A DNA stretch of 64,000 nt from positions 5,640,493 to 5,704,492 of the forward strand of contig OZ007515.1 in NCBI GenBank assembly GCA_963931865.1, written 5' to 3'. Numbering within the stretch: position 1 is the stretch's first letter; each line of letters begins with the position of its first letter. Under the pieces are notes generated by a model. It was not told the DNA's origin. It saw only the letters and a program-made list of their open reading frames with translations, and ran no database searches. Of this stretch, positions 42,021-54,000 are shown piece by piece. The position numbers were made by a program, and so were the translations under genes. The stretch comes from Axinella damicornis (lineage: Eukaryota; Porifera; Demospongiae; Axinellida; Axinellidae).

Positions 42021-45000
42021 GCTTTTCTTCTTCCTCTTGCATGAGAATTTGTTTAATCTCTGGCTCCAGTTGGCGGATTTTGTCACGATACTTGACTATC
42101 ACCTCTGCAGGTTGGTGCAAGAATGAGCGAGAAAGAAGTCAATGGCTCTCATTGAATTTGCATCTTATTCTTGAAGGTTTACTATCGATGAATTAATTAT
42201 TGTGTCATTTGGGAACTCACACCACACATGAAATACACAACCCATCTCTCACACCACTTCTTTCACATGGACAGTATGACAGTGGGTGGAACGCAGCAAA
42301 ATTTACTTGCAACAAGACGTTGGGTTATCCCCTTCAGTCATCTCCTCATTTTCAGGAGCTACATGTACTTGCTGGGCATCACCTGGCGGAATGACTCTGC
42401 TCTTAACGGGACACTTGGCCTGTTTCACAATGTCCTTCAGAACTCTTCTCTCCCGTTCTCCGACCAACGTCACGGACCTACAGTGGAAGAGGAAGGAAGC
42501 AGGCCTCACCAGTACTGGGGTGGTATATACACACCTGCATATTGGTATGTTTGCTCTATGAAACGGGATATCCTAATTCTCAGCCAGCTCCTCAGCACAC
42601 TGGTTAATATCTCAGCCAGCTCCTCAGCACACTGGTTAATATCTCAGCCAGCTCCTCAGCACACTGGTTAATACCTCAGCCAGCTCCTCAGCACACTGGT
42701 TAATATCTCAGCCAGCTCCTCAGCACTTTAATATCTTCACCATCAATATACATACAGTACTAGTCTAGCTGCTAGACCCTCCTCTCCCCCCCGGAAATGA
42801 AACAACGGAAACACGGAAGGGAGAGGAGGGTCTAGCAGAACTTGCACGAAATTGGTTTCGAACTGACCAATCAGCTTGCACTTTTGAAAATCCTGCAAGC
42901 GATTACATCATAACTCTGCGGTTTCACACGAGAAATAATTGATACAGATGAGAGCGTTCGTTGAGCAAGCTACTGTACGAGGAGACGGTTAAACCAGAAG
43001 ATATTGAAGACGTGCTCGGGTACGGAGCAAGGAGCTTGGGATACTGGGAGCTGAAAGCGGTACAAAAGAGAACAATTCAAGTGTCCTTGCAGGTAGCGTC
43101 CAAGCGTCCACCCGATGCTTGTCCTCCCTGGGGACTTGCACCATTTTTTCCCCAGAGTACCTGATCATCGCCTAACCAACTTAGTGGGACAGACCTTTCA
43201 CCACCCGAAGCTTGTCCTCCCTGGGGACTTGAAAACCATTTTTCCCCCAGAGCACCTGATCTTCGCCTAACCAACTTAGTGGGACTTAGACATTTCTCCA
43301 CCAGATGCTTTCACCTCCCTGGGAAATTATTTTCCCCAGAGTACCTGATCATCGCCTGACCAACTTAGTGGGACTTAGACTTTTCTCCACCCGATGCTTG
43401 TCCTCCCTGGGGACTTGCACCATTTTCCCCCCAGAGCGCCTGATCATCGACTAACCAACTTAGACTTTTCTCCACCCGATGCTTGTCCTCCCTAGGGACT
43501 TTGCATCTTTTTTTCCCCCAGAGCGCCTGATCATCGCCTAACCAACTTAGTGGGACTTTTCTCCACCCGATGCTTTCACCTCTCTGGGGACTTGCACCAT
43601 TTTTTCCCCCAGAGTACCTGATTACCTGATCATTGCCTAACCAACTTAGTGGGACAGACTTTTCACCACCCGATGCTTTTACCTCCCTGGGGACTTGCAC
43701 CACTTTTCCCCCAGAGCGCCTGATTGTCGCCTAACCAACTTAGTGGGACTTAGACTTTTCTCCACCCGATGCTTTTACCTCCCTGGGGACTATTTTTCCC
43801 CCAGAGTACCTGATCATCGCCTTACCAACTTAGTGGGACTTACTTTTCACCACCAGATGCTTTTACCTCCCTGGGGACTTGCACCATTTTCCCCCCAGAG
43901 TATACCTGATCATCGCCTAACCAACTTAGTGGGACTTAGACTTTTCTCCACCCGATGCTTTTACCTCCCTGGGGACTTGCACCATTTTTCCCCCAGAGCG
44001 CCTGATCATCGCCTAACCAACTTAGTGGGACTTAAGACTTTTCACCACCTGATGCTTGTCCTCCCTGGGGACTTGCACCATTTTTTCCCCCAGAGCGCCT
44101 GATCATCGACTAACCAACTTAGACTTTTCTCCACCCGATGCTTGTCCTCCCTGGGGACTTGCACCATTTTTTCCCCAAGAGTACCTGATCATCGCCTAAC
44201 CAATTAACTTAGTGGGACAGACTTTTCTCCACCCGTGCTTTAACCTCCCTGGGGACTTCATTTTCCCCCCAGAGCGCCTGATCATTGCCTAACCAACTTA
44301 GTGGGACTTAAGATGCTTTTACCCTCCCTGGGGACTTGCACCATTTTCCCCCCAGAGCACCTGACCTTCTAATGCCACCCCGGTCTTGAGTCCCCCCCCC
44401 TCCCCACATTACAGATTACATCATGAAGCTTTGGAGCTAAATCGGCAAAGCTGAAACAAAGTCAGGGCACCTCACCTTCCACTCCTCCCTGCCCGGGCCG
44501 TCCTGCCCACTCGGTGGATATACTGCTTCACTGCGGCAGGCATACTATAGTTGATCACCTGGTGGGGGCAGTGGACACGAGCACGAACAGCACACAATCA
44601 ACACAGCGTCAACTTCCAACGTTCCAGTAAAACAAACGGAGTACATCTACATGCACATGCTGCACACATTCATTCATGTAGCTCCCCTTCAAATTTTCAA
44701 CGGGGGGCTCTGAACTTGTCTTACATAGATGTAAGTACAAGCGTCAGGTAAACCTATTTGTTGTTGGTGAGTTAATATTAGTACAGGGGAGACGTCTCAC
44801 CGTTGTGACCCTTTCGATGTCGAGCCCTCTGGCAGCTAGGTCTGTGGCCAGAAGATAGTCCACTTCACCGTCCTTGAATTTTTTGAGAGCCTCTATACGC
44901 TAGGGAGTGGAATGCGGGGAAGGGAGGGAAGGAGGCAAGGAGGGAGGGAAGGAGGCAAGGAGGGAGGGAAGGAAAGAGGGAGGGAGGGACGGAGGGAGGG

Positions 45001-48000
45001 AAGAGAGAGGGGCACATGAGATAGGGAAAGCAGAGACTGGTTGGTGTGGAGAACATGCAACACAAACTGACATATTGCTGTAACTGCACTGCAGTATATT
45101 TATCACCATATAGCTGTCATCTCGGTCTCCTCTAAACAATGGGGGAAGGAGAGAGCCTGCACACACGCACCTGTAGTTGTGTGAGGCTGCCATGGAGCTC
45201 GCTGGCCTTCAGCCCGATCAGTCCAAAGAGGATCCTCATGCGGTGGGCCAGCCTCTTGGTGTGCAGGAACACCAGACAGTGTGCATGGAAAGTGCGGCAA
45301 CACAGAGCTAAATGGAGAGATTGGCAAGTAGACTAACACCCCCTTATCTCACGTTGCGTGGGCGGATCAAACATGCCGGTAGTCACTGTATACGCGCTAC
45401 AGCAACAGGGGCGATGTATTTCCCTTTGATGTTTGATACATGCCCTGGACCAGGGCATGTATATCCCTTTGATGTTTGATACATGCCCTGGGAAGCCCCA
45501 CTGTTCACGGTTTGTTCAACCGCTTGGTCGTAGCATTGTGAACGTGAAAAGTCACTGTATTTCACACAGATCTGGGGAGAATGTGTCTGTAGTCTAGATC
45601 AACAGTTGAGAAGTAGCTAGGTATTCGCGCGTAAGCGCTATGGGTCTATGCGATAGATGGACGGTCGGCACAGAGCTTTCGGCTACTAGCGCTATGGGTC
45701 TATGCGATAGATGGACGGTCGGCACCGAGCTTTCGGCTACTATCGCTTTGCTACATGCTGTAAGCACACTCTCGTGCGGCCAGAACCAACCACGGAGACC
45801 AGAAACTAACGGAGTTAGATCCTTACAGCTCACCTCACGTTCAGTCATTTTGTCTTCAGTCCCTTTGCATTTACGGGAGCACTAGGCTTCTCTCTTCGCT
45901 TTCCTTCTACGTTTAAACCGCTTTGACTAACATCGAAGACGGCCCTTCTTCGTAATTCCAACGTGGGAGTCGCCCTGTTTTCGAAATCACTCGCTGTCAC
46001 GCCATCCGTCACTGAATATAGGCCGAATACTCCTCGAGAATCGCGCGAACAACTAGCTACTTGCTTCTCAACAACAACATCAACTACTATACAGCCAGCT
46101 AGCTAGCTAATAACACACAGTGAACTGAAGCCAGACTAAACCGTGCTGCAGTATGACGCAAGCAGTTACCAAGGAGACTCCGTAGCAACCGTGCTGCGGT
46201 ATGATGTAGGCACAGTAATCAACGTGAGATAAGCCAGTTAGATCACGCCTAGTCGGGATGTATCTGGTTTACAGTCACGAGCACGAGGGCGCCCTCGTGC
46301 TCGTGACTGTAAACCGGATACATCCCTCCTAGGCGTGATATAACTATAACTCACAGTATCTCCTCACTGCGTCCCCTCCACCCCTCCTCCTCCTCTCAAC
46401 TGCATCCCCTCCACCCCTCTGCTGCATCCCTGGCACCTATAGCCTCGTTCCCAGGTCCTGCACCCTTCCACTGCATCCCCTCGGCTTCCACCCCTCCGCT
46501 TTATCCCTCCATTGCATCCCCTCCACCCCTCCTCTCCCTCCACTGCACTCCCTCCACCTGTATGTCACACTCACCAGTGACGATGGCCTCTCTGTCTCCC
46601 TCCCTCTTCGGCTTGATGCGCACAAACTCCTGCCAGAGGTTGCTCGCCACATCTGAGTTACTGTCTACAAACAGCCGTACTGGGTGCAGCAGACTCAATC
46701 TGGCAAGCTCTTCCACCTAATGTTGTGTTTGTGTGTATGTGTGTGTGTGTGTGTGTGCATGTGTGTGTGTGTGACAGTGTGTGTGACAATACAATCCTGT
46801 AGACCATCAGTGCTCTCTGCTGGGCTGATTGCACATGAGCGACTCAGTTTACAACCACGAGAGTCATGAATAAAATTGAATGAATCGTTTCAGTGAGATC
46901 TGATTGGTCAGTTGAAACGTAATCAAGTGCAATGTTTGCTAGACCCTCTCCGCCTTCCACGCGCAGCTTCCACGCACGTCTTCGCCACGTGCACGTGTAA
47001 CCGGCCTGGCGGAGAGGGACTAGTGGCTAGACTGGTAGACCATGTAACTACATTGTACCCCATCAACACATTCCCCAACACACACATTCGACCTTTGCTA
47101 ATCCACCCACCCACCTCTCACCTGGTCAGTCATAGTGGCCGAGAAAAGCATGGTCTGTCTGCTCTTCGGACACTGCCGAATGAGCTCATTCAACTGATCC
47201 TCAAAGTGCTCATCCAGAATTCTGAGGAAGCACACAAATGTATTGAAAGCAGCGTATGGACATGTGATCTCCACAGAAAGGAAATATGCGCCTAATAATG
47301 ATATGTTCAATTTCAACAAGCTAATCCACTCAAACTTGAGATACATGCATCGTCTATGTAAGTATAATTAAGTCAAACAGTACATTCTGGGTGAAACAGC
47401 AGGGCAATCTGCCTGTACCGAGACACGGTCCCCCCCCCCCCCCCCCCCCCCCCCCTCCCCCCCCCCCCCCCCCCCCCCCTCCCCCCCCCCCCCCCCCCCC
47501 CCCCCCGAGCATAAAATCCCGTATGAAATGCTGACATAGATATATATCATAGTCACACGTTATCAGCGCAGCTCATCTATAGGCGCATGTTCACTGTTAG
47601 GCGCAGGTTCGACTCTCATTTCAGCTACATGTAAGTAGGATCGAAAAATGGCAGAGTTACTGGAAGAAGACTTAAGCAAAATGGAAAAGCTATAATTCCA
47701 AATGAGCACATGCACTTACTATTCGAGGAATTTCATTCTTAATCAAAAATACTTATAGAGTTGCCATACATTTACTCCCATAGAAAAGCGTGCAAATTTT
47801 CCCCCAAAATTGCACGGTTTTTGTAGCCCAAGGGCCATCAGAAATTGCACGCTTACTAAGCGGCCGTGGCGCGCGCTAACGCCTCGTTTTCATTAGCAAC
47901 GGTTGAAAATGGCTGTACTGTGTGAACGCTCGCGTTGTTTAAGCTTTCTGTACCTGAGCAGAAGAAACGCTGTGAGAACTGAACGATAGCATGGCGAAAA

Positions 48001-51000
48001 GTGTTGTCACAGGAACGGTGGCGCTAGTCATTGTGCCATACTAGCGCTGCAGCCCGGTGTACTGTTCGTTGCCGCTATGCGCACACAGGCTCTGTGCTGC
48101 TGTTTTGGGACCCGGGTGTCAGTTACTACACCGCGCTTCCGTCCTAAAGCTTCACTACACAACAGGTCAGTACTCTGGGTAAATAAGATAAGCGGTACTA
48201 GTAGCGTGTAGTTTGCTCGCGCTCGAGTGCTTTTGTGGCTGGGGCATGGCTTTAATCGCTCAAACTAATTTCGACCATGCCATGGCACCATGCCTGAAAG
48301 TATATGATATAATCACATGTATTTTCATGCCATTTGGGAATAATTACACTCACAACAGGCATAAATTGCACTCGCTATCACTCGCGGAATTACTTTGCCT
48401 GTTGCTCATGCAATTATTCCCAAATTGCACTCGAAACCCATGTGATTACCTATAGCGAGAGACACAAGCACATGCGCCTAATTACACGCGACTACGGTAC
48501 CATAACAGCGGGCAACTATGAAAGCAGGAACGGAATGGAATGTGGAACGGAACGCGGAACGGAAGTAAGATGCGGGCCGCGCGCTAGACTGGACTGGACT
48601 CACCCAAAAGTCTGTAAAATGCCTTTTTCAGTGTAGGACAGAAGCTAAGCATACTTATTCATTCACTAAGGTCGCTTGCAAAGCCTGCTTTCGTGTCTTT
48701 CTCGAGTCGGTAGAGGTCAAAGGTCACGTGCATATTTAATGAGCTTCAGCAAAACGCGCTTCAGTCAGTCGTGGATGATAGAGGAATATTCTTTTGTTTT
48801 CTATGCTTCAGCTAAAGGCTGGAGTTCGATGTCTGCTGTAAAGAAATGCTCTCCTAACCTTCTCATTGAAGCTCATTAAATATGCACGTGACCTTTGACC
48901 TCTACCGACTCGAGAAAGACACGAAAGCAGGCTATGCAAGCGACCTTAGTGAATAAATAAGTATGCTTAGCTTCTATCCTACACTGAAAAAGGCATTTTA
49001 CAGACTTTTGGGTGAGTCCAGTCCAGTCTAGCGCGCTGCCCGCATCTTACTTCCGTTCCGCGTTCCGTTCCGCGTTCCATTCCGTTCCTGCTTTCATAGT
49101 TGCCCCATAACAGCACTCTGAATGACCACAGATACAGTATAATTAAGGTTGCTAGTAAAATAGGTTTTTAGCAGTAAGACCGTCACATGAACATTTACAG
49201 ACTGGATTATTTCATGAAATGCCCCTTACCTGTCAGCCTCGTCCAGCACCAGTATCTCGACTGTCTGCAGGTTGAAGGAGGGGGCATTGTGCAGGTGGTC
49301 AATCAATCTTCCTGGGGTTGCTATGACAACATCAGGGTTCTTTCGGAGGGCAGCCTCCTGGCTCTTGCTATCCAGACCACCTAAAATAGGTGCATATGGT
49401 GTAGGCACCAAGAATCGATGACAACTCAACATTGCCAATGTATGTATGTATACAGGTACATATGTCTCCCATAGTGAAGTTACGTGCATGGGCAACAGCG
49501 GATCAAATGATACTGCAGCTGCTATCTGTTGCACCAGCAATAGTTTCTGAATGTCATATGCAAGACGGAAAAGTGTGAATGCTCGATTTTCATCACACCA
49601 CTCTGCCAGAATACCAGTCCTAGAATGGGAATCCTTTCCTATATGAATAGCTCTGGACCAGCACAATTCACTGTGTAAGCTTTGTATAATACCTAGTGTT
49701 AGCTGCGATCTCAGCTAGCGTTTGTGACCACGCTGAATAATTATTGACCCACTCTCTAGCCATGCATACCAGTATACGTGACAACAGTCACAATCAGGAA
49801 TGCACTTGCCAGTTAAGGTTAACACACGTGTGATGGTACGTCCTAGCTGTACAAGTTGGAGAGGACAGTGTGGTGCAGGCAGTGACAGTCAGCACGTTGC
49901 AAGAATGAGAAAACCACACTACAATCATGTTATCTGAGATCATGGCCTACATGAACATGTACATGATTGTACATGTACATGTACACAGAAACAACACAAC
50001 TTCACTATAAACTCTTCCAACTTATGCTCACATGTACACAATATTCCTAGTAATCAGTGCAAATGTAAACAACAGTACTGTGTGTAACTTTTGATCCACC
50101 ATTGAGTTTGTTATGTACTACATGTATTTGTAGAAGTCTGGGAACAAGGCAGTACCGTTCTTAGGAAAGGCACGCGAAGATTCTGACCACACGGTCGTGA
50201 TCAGTCGTTCACAGACGCTTACATGCCAAACTCACCGCGCTGGCTACGTTGTGAGTGCTGTAATAACGTCTTGTCTTCTTTTTGGTCGCCATTGCGACTG
50301 AGCATGGCTGCCACGTGGCAATGTGCGTTAATTGGAACGAATTGCTACGGCGAGTTGTAACCGGTTGCAACGTGGCTACCAGGAGTGCGGTTGCCCCTCG
50401 TTCCCAGCAAAAAATTTCTACTAAGCGCCAAATAATTAGAACTGCTGTCCATTTTGGTCATTTTTTGACAGCTTGATCAAGTTCAGACCTAAATGCCTTT
50501 CCTCTTGCTCCAGGCTGCTTGGAAAGAAGTCAGTGAGCACCATCTCTCTAGTTAGCCTGCTCATATAACCTGAACTTAGTGTTACTCACGTGACCTGCAA
50601 CGAAACAGACGCCTCAGAATCGATCACATGACTGAGCATTAAATTGTTTAATGCACACTTTAGTGTGCATTATGTAGATAATCAAAAGATCAAAGGCTGT
50701 CTCGTGTCAGTGAGTTGCGCTAAGTAGTTTAGATACCAGTTTGCAGTGCATTAAGGGGATTGATTAGTGCACTCGGGCAATCTACACGTGTGAGTGGTTC
50801 AAGTTAAAACTGCACCTTAATGATATTCATGTTCCAGTCAATTAAGGTGGGTGTGGCTTTCTGTCTTTGTGCACTGATTATATATGGAAGCTACATGTAA
50901 CATTTATGCAAGTTAACTACGTAGCTGCACATTCACAGGTGAGGACAGCTATTTGTATTCCTTTGTCTGTGAGGCTATAAAAATTTATTTCAAAAACAAG

Positions 51001-54000
51001 GTACAGTTTTTACTTGAACCACCCACATGTAGTTACGGTCTCAGGTGGATAATGCACTTACCTTCGGCTCGTGCATTATCTCTCGCCCTCGACCGTTAAC
51101 TAGATTGCCCTCGTGCATTAAACCCATAATGCACTGCAAACTGGTACTTAAATAATACTTACAGCTTAAAATTTAACATTGGATCCCATTGCTGAAATTA
51201 TATCCCATTTGAGTGCAGGTGTACTGAAATATGGCAAGACTTACCAGCAGCCAAACAGAGTTCAATGTCAGTATGTCTCGCCAGGGTCCTTCCAACTGAG
51301 TGAACCTGGAACAGGTTTCAAGATATCCCGCATCCATAACACACAGACACATAGAGAATCGATGCAGGCATGCATTATATGTCAGGTTCCTGTGCTCGAT
51401 CGATCCCACCCACCTGGATGGCGAGCTCTCTGGTTGGCAGGAGGATGAGCACCCTGGTGATGCGGGAGTGAGTTGGGCGGAAGAGCAGGCGCTCCAGAAG
51501 AGGAAGCATGAATGCTGCCGTCTTGCCTGCAGCGAGAGGAGTGGAAGAGAAAGGTCGTGTGAAGAGAGTCGGGGGGAGGGGGAGGGGAGAATCTTGGGGA
51601 GGATTTAAGGGGGAGGGGAGGGGAGAATCTTGGGGAGGATTTAGGGGGAGGGGGAGGGAGTTAGGGGGGAGGGGAGAATTTGGGGAAGGGGAGAGTCTAG
51701 GGGGGAGAATCTGGGTGAAGAGGGAGGGGGAGGGGCAGTAGAGCGAGTCGGGGGAGGGGGGTGGGGGGAGAGAATCTGGGGGAGAGGGAGGCACTGCCAG
51801 ACTCTCCTCTCCCCCTCCACTAGACCCTTCCCTCCTCCTCCCCAATGACTCCCTCCGAAAGACTCCCAGACTCTCCCCTCCGTACATTGTATGTGGAGGA
51901 GGAAGGAAGGCTACAATGTATGTTTCTTGCACCATACAGCACACTTTAGTGTAAGACTGACCAGTGCCAGTGGCTGCACAGGCGCAGATGTCTTTACCCA
52001 TGAGTGCCACGGGAATGGCGCTGGCCTGGATGGGAGTGGGTGTCACGAAGCCCAGGGCAGTCACAGACTGTGAGGAATGGAGGGCAGATGGCGAGGAGAG
52101 AATTTAGGAGACTTTGCGGACTGATGCTGGAGTGCTTGCAACATTTCAACAACAATGTAACATACATGTAACAGGACGCTTGGCTGATCGTACACAACTT
52201 ATACTCTGCTCAACGTCACAGATAGAGCACAAATAGAGCTGTGCACTCACTCACCTTCAGCAGGGGTCTGGAGAGGTTCATGTCAGTGAAACTGATGTCG
52301 GTGCTCTGCTGGGTGGGAGACTGCTCAAAGAAGGAAGCCTTCGCAGGATGCTAAACGTAACATAGAGTTCAGACATTACAGCTATGCCAACACATCATTC
52401 GGTCCCAGCTAAGCTACACTGTACTCTACGTCTACGTCTGAAATCTCAACGTCATCTCTTTAGTCTCTCATGGGAATGGCAGTTACGTTGAATGAGAACA
52501 TGGACAATAAATAGCCTCGTTCCCAGTCCCACGTGCGCCCAGCTTTTCGTCGTTTGCAGTACGGTAAAGCGGGGAGGGCCTGGTACATTTCCTCACGTGA
52601 GTGACGTCAAGGGTAGAAAGACAGTAGAAAGACCTAAATGAACGTGGGCATACTGGGTTTCAGAACAGCAAGAAGAGTGAAGGTACAGCTGTACGCACCA
52701 GGACTGTCATACTCACCGAGTGTTGAACGTGTAGATGGTTGAATAACACACAAAACGTACAATGTAACGTCCTTGTTCTGATTGTTTGTTGATTACAAAT
52801 GTTTGTTGATTACAAATGTACATCATGCTCACGTCAGGAAATGTACCAGGCACTCCCCGCCGCTTACCGCACTGCAAGCGACGAAAAGCTGGGCATGGGA
52901 CTGGGAACGTGGCTGGACAATAAATAGGGCACAGGGAACTGGATTGGAAACACGTGCACCCCTCTATTCCAAATGTACATGTGCATGTATACACGTATGT
53001 ATGGAGTGTCGGCACAGCCTTTGATTGAATGCGGGTTTCGCTGGATTTTTGTTGCACCACTGGCTCCACACAGGGACTGTTCTGGGGCTCATCTCTAAGT
53101 CTTGTACCGCTGGATTGGTAATTCAACCAGTGTATGCCCAAAGTGTTTAAGTTTCACTCCTGAGTCACAAATATTTTAAAACCATGGCATTCTAATTGTT
53201 GCGCACTACATTACATACATGTACATGTACAGCAGCGCACTGCATGCTGCACAGTGGATCAAGCTACACGGTGAGTAGGCAGGGGCGTTTAGCAATGACT
53301 ACTAGAGTCTAGAATGATGGTACTGCTTAGTCTCGTTCCCAGACCGTTTATCCAGCGCGTGTATCGCTTCCAGTATAACATGCTTCCCCACGCGCGATAC
53401 TAAAAGTGATCCGTGCTGGGGTTGGTTGGGTCTGGGACCGAGATTAGGTACTACTTGGCATATACATGTACGTACGTGATCTAACCTGGAATTAGCGACC
53501 TTTTGAAAGCAGACAGTCTGCGTGAATCTGGCCAGCGAGACTATTCTCAAGGGCCAAGCCAAAGGTGATGCCAGTGCTAGTCTAACAAGCTACTTTCTCC
53601 AGCACGCAATCACTTTCAGTAAGTCAATCCATGCTGGGGAAAATTCGAGGGGCTAGCCCGCTAGACTAATGCCAGTGCTAGCAGACTCAACTTATTGCCC
53701 TCGACGCCACTGTCTGAGTCAATTGCCAGGCAAGACCCAACACCCTAGCGGCAATGTCTCCTATCGCTAGACTTTTCTGCCCTTACGTATGCAATGCTAC
53801 TCCGAACCATACCTGGAAGTGATTTCTTTCAACCTTTGAGTGTAAAACCAAATTTTAGGATTCCAGTCAAGTCCACCGACTGTACCCACCCCACCTGATT
53901 ACCCTTCCTGTGGTGGCAGTCTGGGATCTCACTCAGACACAACACCCACCTCTCTGGCTTCTTCCTCTTCTGAGAGATCCATCTCCTCACCACCTCCATC

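Noticed and set aside
38660..44375. CRISPR-like regular repeats
   Set aside because: Units are contiguous and diverged without unique spacers, in introns of an animal gene; these are minisatellites.
46934..47030. Another Mutator-like MITE (TAGACCCTCTCCGCC ends)
   Set aside because: Inverted ends are present but imperfect, and no 9-bp flank repeat is readable; left as a possibility only.
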